From positions 248,001 to 312,000 of the forward strand of contig NZ_JASJEX010000003.1 in assembly GCF_030067705.1 (NCBI RefSeq): 64,000 nt of DNA, read 5' to 3'. The notes beneath the pieces were generated by a model. The model did no database searches. It saw only the letters and a list, made by a program, of their open reading frames with translations, and had not been told where the DNA came from. The stretch's first letter is position 1. The number at the start of each line of letters is the position of its first letter. Origin of the DNA: Kribbibacterium absianum (GTDB taxonomy: Bacteria > Actinomycetota > Coriobacteriia > Coriobacteriales > Atopobiaceae). The position numbers and the translations under genes are program-made. Shown here in pieces: positions 52,128 through 60,402 of this stretch.

Positions 52128-54491
52128 ATGAAGTGCACCCACTGTGGCGCGGAGACGCGCGACGGCGCGAAGTTCTGCGGCAAGTGCGGCGAGCCGCTTG
52201 AGGCGCAGACCAAAGGACAGAACAAGAACGGCAAGGTGTCACGCCGTGGCTTCTTCGGCGCACTGGGCGTCGGCACGGCCGTGGCGTTCGGCGCGCTTGG
52301 TGCCACGCTGGGCGGTTGCGACCTGACGGAGGTGTGGGCCGAGGAAGACGAGACGATCGAGTTCGAGGACGGTGTCTACCTCCGCAGCCCAGACCCCGAG
52401 CACGTGGCGTTCGACGAGGAAACAGGCGTCCTGTTTATGGACGACGAGGTGTTGGTCATTTCGGACTCGAATCCGGTCGAGGTCGGAATTGAAGGGCTCT
52501 TCGATGCTGGCAAGGCGAAGGCCGTGGGCGAGATTCCCGAGCTCGGCGTCTGGCAGGTAAAGCTGCGGGAACCCCAGTCGTACGAGACTTTGCTCGCGGC
52601 AAGTGAGACAACCGAGGGCTCAAGTGCCATGGCTTTCCCCAACGCCGTCTTTTGCTATGGAGCCTCTGCTCAAGGCAGCGCGTACTCCGATGATCTTCCC
52701 AGCATTAGGCAGTACGGGGGACAGCCCGTTCGCGCTGGGGATTGGGCGCTTGAGGCCGCTGGGCTCCCCTCTGCGTGGGGATGTCTTGAGAGGTCGGGGC
52801 TCAGCCTAGGGGAGGCGGCTCGCGTCTCGGTCTTCGAAGGGAGCGCCGCCTTTCGTCATCCTGAGCTTTCGGGCATGTCGGGAGGCCTCCAAGAACTTGC
52901 CGAGGTTTCGAACGCGAAGACGTTTGAGCGCGCGGATCACGCCACCTGCGTTGCATCCGTTATCTCTGCGGCGCACGGCGAGGAGGGCATAGACGGGGTT
53001 GCGCCCGATGCGGACGTTTCGGTCTTCGCGGCGGATGACAACCACTGCTACGGACTCGGGGGCGATTTCCTGAGGGTTGTCATGCAGGAGGAATACGCGG
53101 AGGCCGGCATATCGGCCTGGGACCGCCTTTCCTTTGGAACTGCCTATGCATTTATCGTTGGAATCTATCAACAGGTGAGAGCCGCGGATCGTACGGTCAT
53201 CAATCAGTCCCTTGTGCCAGTGCACGGGCTCTGGAGCAACGCTCTGGAAGAGACCGAGGAGGACGAAGCAGGGAACCAGCGCTACAAGCTGCGAAGCGAT
53301 AATGAGCTGCTGGGCGAGAATGTGGCGGCGCTCGCCGATGCGTTCGCGCCGTTTGGGCGTTTTGCCGAGCTGGTGCTTGGGCGCCTTCTTGATGAAGGCC
53401 ATGACTTTCTTATCTGTATCGCAGCAGGTAACGAGGCGATCGACGCCCGGAGCACCTCCCCTTATGGAAGCGTAGATCCCTCGTCCGAGGCTGGGGCGCG
53501 TATCATCCACGTGGGATCGCATGGCCAGTTTGAGGACGGCCGGTTCTTCATGGCTCCCTATTCCAACAATGGCTCCGCGGTGGACATCGCTGCTCCCGGG
53601 GTGAACGTCGTGCGTATCGAGGCTGTCCGCACAGACGGCAAGGAGGAGGGCTCCGTCGAGAGCTCCGCGCTGGAGTACGCCAACGGCAGTGGCACCTCTC
53701 TGGCTGCTCCGATGGTGGCTGGAACTGCGGCGCTCGTGTGGGGAGCTGCCCCGGCGTTGGCGGGTGCAGACGTGAAGGAGATCCTCGTCAACTCTGCGGA
53801 AGCTGCTTGCACTTATCCAGGCGTCGAGTACTTCGGTCGTACGGTCGTCGACGCGCGGGAGTACCCGCGGCTAAACGCCATGAAGGCCGTTGCCACAGCC
53901 CTTGGTATCCCCACCTTGAGCTACTCGACCGTCACCGGCGCGGAGCCTAACTTCGAGTTTAGCTACCCCGTGTTCGATACGGACGGGGAGGATCGGTCGG
54001 CAATCGACGCTCTCAATGCGCTGGTAAGCACGCGTGTCCAAGGAGCACGGGAGTCGGTGGCCGGGTTTGCCAGCTCCTCCGGCGGTGAGACCCTCGAGAT
54101 CGAGGTCACGTATTTCGCCAACGGCCTGGCCTCGCTTCTCGTCACCCATGGCGGCTGTTGGGGAGGCCCCTACTGGACTAACAAGGAGTCCGTCCACTTC
54201 GACTTGGTAAGCGGTCGGGAGTTCGACCCGTTCTCGGTCTACGGCATACCCTCGATCGGCTGGGTTGATGGGGCTTGTGCGCGATCAGAGGATTGGGCTT
54301 TGTCAGCGGCGACCACTACCGGCCAGGTCGTGGTCTACCCGGACGGCGTCGGGGCCATTTTCTATATGAGCCTCGGCTCCAAAAGCGGCGTCGTCCGCGT
54401 CTACTCCGGCGAGCCGACGGTTTCTCTTGAGCGTGACTTCAACGGCTCGGGCACCGGTGCAAGCGTTCCCACCGAGCAGCTGCTCGTCTAA
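52128..54491 (+). CDS. Subtilase-like protein with zinc ribbon and Tat/lipoprotein-like signal
   Basis: 787 residues. Cytosolic-type zinc ribbon (C3, C6, C17, C20), then SRRGFF at 38-43 and a hydrophobic stretch ending LGGC64, which together look like a Tat lipoprotein signal placed behind the ribbon. The S8 domain follows: H271 (DHATCVASV), oxyanion N435 (AAGN) and S524 (GSGTSLAAPMVAG) are in place, but the catalytic Asp position reads VSVFEGS, with Glu237. Either activity is altered or the domain binds rather than cuts. The C-terminal 200 residues are unrecognised. The ATG at 52128 is preferred because the ribbon begins there. Confidence 0.75.
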   Translation: MKCTHCGAETRDGAKFCGKCGEPLEAQTKGQNKNGKVSRRGFFGALGVGTAVAFGALGATLGGCDLTEVWAEEDETIEFEDGVYLRSPDPEHVAFDEETGVLFMDDEVLVISDSNPVEVGIEGLFDAGKAKAVGEIPELGVWQVKLREPQSYETLLAASETTEGSSAMAFPNAVFCYGASAQGSAYSDDLPSIRQYGGQPVRAGDWALEAAGLPSAWGCLERSGLSLGEAARVSVFEGSAAFRHPELSGMSGGLQELAEVSNAKTFERADHATCVASVISAAHGEEGIDGVAPDADVSVFAADDNHCYGLGGDFLRVVMQEEYAEAGISAWDRLSFGTAYAFIVGIYQQVRAADRTVINQSLVPVHGLWSNALEETEEDEAGNQRYKLRSDNELLGENVAALADAFAPFGRFAELVLGRLLDEGHDFLICIAAGNEAIDARSTSPYGSVDPSSEAGARIIHVGSHGQFEDGRFFMAPYSNNGSAVDIAAPGVNVVRIEAVRTDGKEEGSVESSALEYANGSGTSLAAPMVAGTAALVWGAAPALAGADVKEILVNSAEAACTYPGVEYFGRTVVDAREYPRLNAMKAVATALGIPTLSYSTVTGAEPNFEFSYPVFDTDGEDRSAIDALNALVSTRVQGARESVAGFASSSGGETLEIEVTYFANGLASLLVTHGGCWGGPYWTNKESVHFDLVSGREFDPFSVYGIPSIGWVDGACARSEDWALSAATTTGQVVVYPDGVGAIFYMSLGSKSGVVRVYSGEPTVSLERDFNGSGTGASVPTEQLLV

Positions 54492-54517
54492 ACGACACCC
54501 AAAGAAGAGGATCCCCG

Positions 54518-55342
54518 ATGTCCAATCCACTCGTGACCCCCAAGGCCGCTCTATGCCTTTGCGGAATTGCCGCGGCTTCGTTCTCTCTTACGTTCGCACT
54601 CTCAGGCGGGTTGGCCGAGGAGGCCGAGCCCCAAGCAGAGGCAACCGTCCTGACCAGCGATGGTGCCCAAGTCGAGGCACCGTCTCTGCCGGCCGAGGGG
54701 ACCGTCGTCGAGGCCGAGCCTGATCCTGAGCCGACACCGGCCGAGGTCCTCTCGGCCACGCTCCAAACGGTGGTTGAGCAGCATGGCGCGCCCACCCAGA
54801 CGGCGTTCGACCTGGGCTACACCTCGTCGACGCGACTCACCGGCCTCGCCTACGCCCAGCTCATTGACTTCGATCTGGACGGCACCGACGAGCTGCTCGT
54901 GGCCTACTCCACGAGCGACGTCGGAGGGCCTTTCGACTATGTGGACTACCAGGTCGAGCTGTGGGGCGTGCAGGACGGCGAGGCTCGCCTCCTGTTGACG
55001 GAGACGCCCCACTGCGGCGGCGGAGGCAATCTCATGGGCGTGACCGTGCTCGACGGCCGCCCGTACTTCCTAACGGGGAAGGGGAGCGCGGACTACGACT
55101 ACCGCCTCTACGGGCTCTCGGACGGACAGCTGGTCTCGCGCACCGTCTACCGCGAGTGCGAGGACCCCGCCTACGCGTCGGCCGAAATTGACGGGGCGCC
55201 TGCGTCTCTCGAGGACGCGGACGCGTTCCTGGCTCGCATCCACGAGGGCGCGACCTACGCGGAGCTCGACCACCGCACCGGCACGGGCGCCGACGCGCTC
55301 GCAATTACACAGGAGACCCTTGCCACGCTGGGCGTGGCATAG
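54518..55342 (+). CDS. Secreted protein with FG-GAP-like repeat
   Basis: 274 residues. An N-terminal hydrophobic signal or anchor (AALCLCGIAAASFSLTFALSGG), an acidic proline-rich linker (VVEAEPDPEPTPAE), then a beta-rich domain with DFDLDGTDELLVAY, a calcium-binding-like FG-GAP pattern. GAAGAGG precedes the ATG. Second gene of the cluster; likely at the cell surface with the subtilase. Confidence 0.65.
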   Translation: MSNPLVTPKAALCLCGIAAASFSLTFALSGGLAEEAEPQAEATVLTSDGAQVEAPSLPAEGTVVEAEPDPEPTPAEVLSATLQTVVEQHGAPTQTAFDLGYTSSTRLTGLAYAQLIDFDLDGTDELLVAYSTSDVGGPFDYVDYQVELWGVQDGEARLLLTETPHCGGGGNLMGVTVLDGRPYFLTGKGSADYDYRLYGLSDGQLVSRTVYRECEDPAYASAEIDGAPASLEDADAFLARIHEGATYAELDHRTGTGADALAITQETLATLGVA

Positions 55343-55372
55343 CCCTGAACTCCGAATCAGAAAGGAACGAAG

Positions 55373-55789
55373 ATGAGCTTCTTTAGCGCGGCCGACCGAG
55401 TCGCAACGACAATCGCTGACCGTATTGCCCCACCCAAGCGGGAGCTCTCCCGTTCGGAGAAGATTTGGCACCAGTGTCTGGGCCTACGCTCCGAAGGGTC
55501 GGCCAAGGGCACCGTGGCTGGCGCTACATTCCTGGTCGTCTGCCTCTTGGGCTTCACAGGCCTTCTTGGCATCCCTGTCTCTTTCATCACCGGCACCCTC
55601 AGTGACATTGTGTGCGCTCAGGGTCGACCGGACTTTCTGCTGGACCCGAGCCTCCCGGTGCCGCTCTGGTGGCACCTCGTCATCGCCCTCGCCATTGTCT
55701 TGATTCTCACCGTACTCACGGCGGTCGTGTATCTGACGTACCGCGCTGTCCGGTGGGGCCTGCACTGGTGGTGCAAGACCTACTGCTAA
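55373..55789 (+). CDS. Small membrane protein of the subtilase cluster
   Basis: 138 residues with two long membrane segments (TVAGATFLVVCLLGFTGLLGI and WWHLVIALAIVLILTVLTAVVYL) and a cytosolic N-terminus. It ends with WWCKTYC. GAAAGGA precedes the ATG. No family recognised. Confidence 0.6.
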   Translation: MSFFSAADRVATTIADRIAPPKRELSRSEKIWHQCLGLRSEGSAKGTVAGATFLVVCLLGFTGLLGIPVSFITGTLSDIVCAQGRPDFLLDPSLPVPLWWHLVIALAIVLILTVLTAVVYLTYRAVRWGLHWWCKTYC

Positions 55790-55825
55790 CCCGTGTCCGT
55801 TCAAAACCCGCCGACGAGGAGTTCT

Positions 55826-56722
55826 ATGCCTGCCATGACGAGGGAGGAGACCCTGCAGGGTCTCGTGACTGCTCATGACCTTTTGTCCCAGATGAGAGCC
55901 GCGGTCGCCGAAGAGGATCGGCAGAAAGGCCGAATCCGGTGCCTCAAGCCCGAGCCCGAGAAGCCCAAGCCGCCGTTCATGTACTGGCAGCTGGCGGCGT
56001 TTTACGCCCTCTATCTCATGGGCATAGCGATAACGCTCCAGAACTCGTACGGCCGGGTGGTGAGACTGCGGAGCTACTGGGAGCCAGACAACATCTGGAA
56101 CGACCCGGAGCCGAGCTTCGCGCCCTTCGTCGGCGACGTCGTCATCGGCATCGTGATGGCGGTCCTCATGTTGCTCTTCCTGCGGTTCCTCACAGCTGCG
56201 ATCTTCCGTGCCAAGGCGGTGGTGCATGACGTCGACACGGAGTCGGTGGCCGAGGAGAACGCGCGGATTAAGACCGTCAATGCGGAAGCCAACGGCTGTC
56301 TGAAAAGGATTGAGGCCAACAAGGAGGCCATTCGAGAGCAGTGGGCCTCCGACTGCGCCTCCTGGTACCCGCCCGATTACGTGAACGTGGCCGCAGCGGA
56401 GGCGTTCCTGGGATACGTGCGCAACTACCAGGCCGAGAGCATTGGCGAGGCCGTGCGTCTCTACGACACCGAGTGCCATCGCAGACGCATGGAGCTCTCG
56501 CAGGCCCAAATCCTGGCCGAGCAGGAGGCGATCCGCAAGGAGCAGAAGGTCAACCAGCTTCTAACGGTGGTGAACATCGGAGTCAGCGCTTATGCCGGTG
56601 CCAAGGCGAGCCAGGCGCTCGATGCCGCAGAGCGCGCCGCAAAGGCGGCTGAGAACCCGAAGGTAATCAAGGAGACCCAGTACTGCACAGAGGTCAAGGA
56701 GTACCACTACAACCACTACTAG
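55826..56722 (+). CDS. Membrane protein with coiled-coil C-terminus
   Basis: 298 residues. Two membrane segments (about residues 50-68 and 106-128), then a long charged helical region with heptad character (ENARIKTVNAEANGCLKRIEANKEAI; LSQAQILAEQEAIRKEQ) and an alanine-rich tail. The ATG at 55826 has GAGGAG upstream; an in-frame GTG at 55793 is possible. No family recognised. Confidence 0.6.
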   Translation: MPAMTREETLQGLVTAHDLLSQMRAAVAEEDRQKGRIRCLKPEPEKPKPPFMYWQLAAFYALYLMGIAITLQNSYGRVVRLRSYWEPDNIWNDPEPSFAPFVGDVVIGIVMAVLMLLFLRFLTAAIFRAKAVVHDVDTESVAEENARIKTVNAEANGCLKRIEANKEAIREQWASDCASWYPPDYVNVAAAEAFLGYVRNYQAESIGEAVRLYDTECHRRRMELSQAQILAEQEAIRKEQKVNQLLTVVNIGVSAYAGAKASQALDAAERAAKAAENPKVIKETQYCTEVKEYHYNHY

Positions 56723-56778
56723 AGCTGAGCCGTGACCTAAGGCCGTCGTGTGACTGATCACCAAAGAAAGGGGGCGCA

Positions 56779-57609
56779 ATGACGCCCGAGTACGAAGAGC
56801 AACTGAGCCAGGCCAAGGAGTTCCGTCCGATGGAGTGCCCGCTCTGCCATGAGCCTGTCAATATCGAGGACGAGTTCTGCCACAAGTGCGGCACCTCGCT
56901 GTACGGCCCAAGCGCCAAGGCAATCAAGAGGCGACAGCGCTCCCGAGACCTCCGAATCATCGTTGCCGCCGCCGGGTGCGCGCTGGCCGTGGACCTCGGG
57001 CTGGGCATCGGCAGCGGTCTCTCGATGTCCAAGAGTGCGAGCGCGGAAGAGCCCGCCGCGGTCGTCGAGACCACCGCGGATGTAACTCCCGACCAACAGT
57101 TCGCGTCCGAGGTGACGGAAGCGCTGCCGGTGGCCGAGGCCGCTCCGGTGACATCGGAGGAGGCTGTGGTCACGGCGGCTGAGCCCGCTGTTCTGACGTT
57201 CCCGGGGTGCTTGGTCGGTTCCTCGTATACGGCAACCTACGCTGCGGACGCGTACTACTACGATGGCGCCGTCCTTGCCCTGGACCTCACTTTTACGGAG
57301 GCGGAGCTCGGTGGCAATGTGAGCGCGGACTATCGCTTCCGCTTCAATCCGGTCGACTCCAGTCACAAGGCCATTGACTGGACGGGCACGCTTACCGGGA
57401 TCATGGCGCAGGGCTCGGAGGGTGCCGTCTGCGCTCTAAGTGATGAGGACGGGACGCTGCATGTCCAGCTGAGCTGTGGCGTCGGTGCCGATGGGACTCT
57501 CGAGACGATGGTGTCGAACCTGGACACGGGCATCTCGCCCTTCGGATACAGCGCCACGGGTCGCCCTGCTATCAGCTGGGAGGGCGTTGAGCACGTGCTC
57601 AAGGCGTAA
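56779..57609 (+). CDS. Zinc-ribbon membrane-anchored protein
   Basis: 276 residues. Zinc ribbon C20, C23, C34, C37, a basic patch (KRRQRSR), one membrane helix (about 59-78), an acidic linker and an external beta-rich domain (from about residue 140). The same ribbon-helix-external layout is seen in the cluster's subtilase. AAAGGGGGCGC precedes the ATG. A strong terminator follows, ending the five-gene cluster. Confidence 0.65.
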   Translation: MTPEYEEQLSQAKEFRPMECPLCHEPVNIEDEFCHKCGTSLYGPSAKAIKRRQRSRDLRIIVAAAGCALAVDLGLGIGSGLSMSKSASAEEPAAVVETTADVTPDQQFASEVTEALPVAEAAPVTSEEAVVTAAEPAVLTFPGCLVGSSYTATYAADAYYYDGAVLALDLTFTEAELGGNVSADYRFRFNPVDSSHKAIDWTGTLTGIMAQGSEGAVCALSDEDGTLHVQLSCGVGADGTLETMVSNLDTGISPFGYSATGRPAISWEGVEHVLKA

Positions 57610-57633
57610 GCGACTGCCGTCGTGACAGAAGAC

Positions 57634-57678
57634 AAGGCCGAGCGGACCCGGCTCTATCGGGTCAGCTCGGCCTTTCTT
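57634..57678 (+). terminator. Terminator of the subtilase cluster
   Basis: A 10-bp outer stem (57634-57643 with 57665-57674), an inner GACCCG/CGGGTC stem and a TTTCTT tail. It overlaps the 3' end of the convergent phosphatase gene and may serve both. Confidence 0.8.
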
Positions 57679-58415
57679 GTGGTTCCGTCCTCGTCAATCA
57701 CCAATACTGTGCCGTCCCCGTAAGGCTCGCCGTCCGGCGACGTGGACATCGTGTCGCAGAAGATGATGTCGGGCTCTTTCGCGCCGTTGACCGTTCCACA
57801 CGTGTCCACGGGCGTGTGCCCGACGATCTGCCGCACACCCGGCAGCGGGTCGGCGAGCAGCTCATCCAAGTCGGCCCAGAGCGGGCTCGGGAGTTGGCTC
57901 CCGCCGCGGCCGGGGCCGGCCATCGCGAGGAGGTTCGTCTCGTTCCCGCTCAGCATCCAGTTGAGCTCGTCGGCCACCTCGGCCGCCGAGGGATTCTGAG
58001 TGCCCTGTGCGCAGTAGAGCTGCCGCCGCGCCCAGGCCCTCGTCACGCCCGCGTGGGTGAGCAGCCACCCATGGTCCTCCACGGCCACGTGCACGTTGAG
58101 CCGGTGGAGGAACTTCCTGCAATAGGGCGTCAGCTCGACCCAGGTGCCGGGCCCCTGCGCGCCCCGCAGGTACTCGAGGTCGTGGTTGCCCAACAGGAAC
58201 ACGAGGTCGAGGCCCTGCTTGCGCCGGCCGTCGGCCCACTCCGCCAAGGCCCGGCACTCGCGCTCGAAGTCCTCAGGCGTCGCGTCCCAGTCGTCCAGGT
58301 AGTCGCCGAGGAACACGACGCGGTCGGCCTTCTCGGAGTCGATGAGCCGGTCGAGCGCGGGCAGCACGCGGGTGGCCTTGAGGTGCAGGTCGCCCACGAC
58401 GATGGTCGTTGGCAT
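57654..58415 (-). CDS. Metallophosphoesterase, copy 2
   Basis: 253 residues with GDLHLK, GDYLDDW, GNHDLEY, THAG and GHTP. Clearly related to the gene at 46245-47063 across its length (for example SPLWADLDELLADPLPGVRQIVGHTPV against GPLWADLRELAIDPAPGVDQAVGHTPV). GAAGGGACC precedes the ATG at 58415. Substrate unknown. Confidence 0.85.
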   Translation of the reverse strand: MPTTIVVGDLHLKATRVLPALDRLIDSEKADRVVFLGDYLDDWDATPEDFERECRALAEWADGRRKQGLDLVFLLGNHDLEYLRGAQGPGTWVELTPYCRKFLHRLNVHVAVEDHGWLLTHAGVTRAWARRQLYCAQGTQNPSAAEVADELNWMLSGNETNLLAMAGPGRGGSQLPSPLWADLDELLADPLPGVRQIVGHTPVDTCGTVNGAKEPDIIFCDTMSTSPDGEPYGDGTVLVIDEDGTTRKAELTR

Positions 58416-58447
58416 GGGGTCCCTTCGGTTGTGGTGGGTTCTGCGGG

Positions 58448-58840
58448 CTACTGGATGAAGCCGGAATCGCGTAGCTCCGCCTCGATGTCGACGCCGCGGG
58501 CCGTCAGCTCGGCCTCGAGGATACGGGCGATGGCCGGCACGTCGCCCGACGCCACCTCCCAGACCCACTCGTTGTCGAGCATCACGTAGTCGTGGGCCGA
58601 GTCGTTGCGCAGGCGCTTGAGCTTGGACCAGGGCACCTCCGGGTGCGCCGCGCGGAACTCGGTGGGGAAGTGGCTGGACTGCTCGATCACCTGCCGCACG
58701 GCCATCGTGAGCATGTACTGGTACTCGTAGTCCGCCAGGAACGAGTCGGCGTCCATGGCGTGGCGGGAGATCATCTCGGCGACGCGGCGGCAGTGGCCGG
58801 GGGCGTCGACCATGGCCTCCTCGGGCTCAATGCGCCTCAT
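58448..58840 (-). CDS. hepT: HEPN toxin, HepT-like (DUF86)
   Basis: 130 residues, all-helical. The RNase motif R-x4-H-x-Y is intact (R78 NDSA H83 D Y85). HEPN proteins of this kind act as RNases held in check by an MNT nucleotidyltransferase that AMPylates the motif tyrosine. Its ATG lies within the end of the upstream mntA-like gene, a 14-base overlap. Confidence 0.82.
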   Translation of the reverse strand: MRRIEPEEAMVDAPGHCRRVAEMISRHAMDADSFLADYEYQYMLTMAVRQVIEQSSHFPTEFRAAHPEVPWSKLKRLRNDSAHDYVMLDNEWVWEVASGDVPAIARILEAELTARGVDIEAELRDSGFIQ

Positions 58841-59120
58841 AGAGCACCCGCTTGTCGGCGTCGAACCCGCGGCGCACGCGGGGCTTGAAGGCTCGGGGGT
58901 TGGAGACGTCGCAGGGCACGTTGAGGGCGCCCTCCAGGGCCTCCTCCAGGAAGAGCGCGTCGAAGAGCGAGAAGCCCGGCCCGCCCTCCACGGCGATGTC
59001 CACGTCGCTCTGCTCGTCGGCCTCGCCGCGGGCGTAGGAGCCGAAGAGCCACGCGGCGCGCACGTTGTGGGAGGGCGCGGCCTCGGCCACGGCGTCCTGG
59101 ATCTGCTCGATGGTGACCAC
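58827..59120 (-). CDS. mntA: MNT antitoxin, minimal nucleotidyltransferase
   Basis: 97 residues from GTG 59120. The polymerase-beta signature G27 S28 ... D39 x D41 is complete (FGSYARGEADEQSDVDIAV). GGGAGG lies just before the GTG; an ATG at 59144 is also in frame without a good ribosome site. Together with the HEPN gene it forms a type VII toxin-antitoxin module, often linked to defence or element maintenance. Confidence 0.85.
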   Translation of the reverse strand: MVTIEQIQDAVAEAAPSHNVRAAWLFGSYARGEADEQSDVDIAVEGGPGFSLFDALFLEEALEGALNVPCDVSNPRAFKPRVRRGFDADKRVLYEAH

Positions 59121-59194
59121 GGGTCCTCCCTTCTTTTGAACCATTGTACCCGGGTCGCGGAGGGGAGCGTGGCCGGCTGGCGCTCTTGGAAAGC

Positions 59195-59266
59195 GCCTCC
59201 TGAAGACTAGGCCCCGTCATGTCAGCGTCTGAACGCTGTCATGACGGGGCCTAGTCTTGAGGAGGC
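59195..59266. terminator. Very long inverted repeat, likely bidirectional terminator
   Basis: 33-base arms (59195-59227 and 59234-59266) with two mismatches and a six-base loop TCTGAA. It sits between the mntA promoter side and the end of the ribbon-helix-helix gene. No long T tract, so its role as terminator is not certain. Confidence 0.55.
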
Positions 59267-59276
59267 CACTAGCCGG

Positions 59277-59525
59277 CTAAGCGTCGGGGCCGTAGAGAAC
59301 GATGCGCAGTCCGCGAATGACGAGCGCGGTCACGGTCGTGTCGTGTTCTTTGGCGTAGGCGCGAGCGTCGTTAAGCAGGCGTTTGGGTAGTCGGTATGCC
59401 ACCTTTTGACGCTCGCATGCGCGTTCTGCGATTGTCCCATCTAGACCGTCCAGAGCTCGCTGACAGGCGTTGATTCGATCTAGCGATAGTTGAGTTCGAG
59501 GAGAGTCCTCACTGTGTCGTTTCAC
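59277..59525 (-). CDS. Ribbon-helix-helix protein, ParA partner
   Basis: 82 residues from GTG 59525. The C-terminus VAYRLPKRLLNDARAYAKEHDTTVTALVIRGLRIVLYG is a ribbon-helix-helix DNA-binding pattern. GGAAGAGG lies six bases upstream, inside parA, and the genes overlap by 17 bases. Probably the centromere-binding partner of ParA. Confidence 0.65.
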   Translation of the reverse strand: MKRHSEDSPRTQLSLDRINACQRALDGLDGTIAERACERQKVAYRLPKRLLNDARAYAKEHDTTVTALVIRGLRIVLYGPDA

Positions 59526-60135
59526 CGAGTACCTCTTCCAGCTCAACGGTGAGCCTGTCGTAGCGAAGCTCGTGAAGCTGCTTCGGTTTAAAGGGCTCCC
59601 CGAAGATCTCGCGAACGAACTGACGGTCAGGGATGACCGTGTCGAAGACATCGATGCGATCCCTTGCTACCCACCCGGCAATGCGGCGGTCCATCCTACG
59701 CCGCTCCGAGCGCGTGACAAGCATTCCGTACGGGATGCCAAAGTCCGAGAGCACTTCAATGACGCGCTTTGCGCCTCTGTAGTCCGCCTTGCTCGGGGTC
59801 GTGGGCACGATTGCCATCTCGCAACGGGTGATCAGCGGCGAGAAAACGTGCACGTCCGGGGGACAGTCGAGGAAGACATAGTCGGCAACCTCGCCGATTT
59901 CGCTGAGGCGCGCATCGATGGTCTCAGGGCTCACACTGGCCACTGGGCAAATGAACCCCTTACCTCCGGCGATAGCCTCGTCGCGGTAGGCCTTGGAGTC
60001 TTGCTGGCCGTCGGCGTCCAGAATGACGGGGACTTGGCCAGCTGCGCCGAGACAGGAGGCGAGGGCAACTGCGGTCGTGCTCTTGCCGACCCCGCCCTTG
60101 TAGCTGACGATTCCGATGACATGCGGCGTTGGCAT
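59509..60135 (-). CDS. parA: ParA-family partition ATPase
   Basis: 208 residues. Deviant Walker A YKGGVGKST (about 12-20), Walker A' (VILDAD) and Walker B (VFLDCPPD) are intact. The small size without an N-terminal HTH fits type Ib plasmid ParA. It would support inheritance of the excised circle. AAGGAG just before the ATG lies within the end of the preceding small frame. Confidence 0.9.
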   Translation of the reverse strand: MPTPHVIGIVSYKGGVGKSTTAVALASCLGAAGQVPVILDADGQQDSKAYRDEAIAGGKGFICPVASVSPETIDARLSEIGEVADYVFLDCPPDVHVFSPLITRCEMAIVPTTPSKADYRGAKRVIEVLSDFGIPYGMLVTRSERRRMDRRIAGWVARDRIDVFDTVIPDRQFVREIFGEPFKPKQLHELRYDRLTVELEEVLGETTQ

Positions 60136-60321
60136 TTAACGCTCCTTACCGGCCGCCATGGGGCGGCCAACGATGACTGGGACGAAGACCGATGGAGCCG
60201 GTCGACGTCGATTGCACGGGGATTGGTGCTCCTTGCGGAGCTGTTGTGCCACGTAGAGAGCGGTCATGGTCTTACCGACACCGCTCTTGCAGTGGACTGG
60301 AGTGAAAGCGGGCTTTTGCAT
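60136..60321 (-). CDS. Short P-loop fragment before parA
   Basis: 61 residues. FTPVHCKSGVGKTMTALYVAQQLRKEHQ copies the ParA Walker A region and first helix, then the frame runs into basic sequence and stops. AGGAGCAGCT before the ATG means it could be translated. Either a truncated ParA duplicate or a leader peptide coupled to parA. Confidence 0.5.
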   Translation of the reverse strand: MQKPAFTPVHCKSGVGKTMTALYVAQQLRKEHQSPCNRRRPAPSVFVPVIVGRPMAAGKER

Positions 60322-60402
60322 AGCTGCTCCTAGACGATGGGGGGTGCTCGGGGGCGAGTGGGGTGCCGGCCGAACGAGGCGGCCGGCACCGGTGGCGTGC
60401 GG

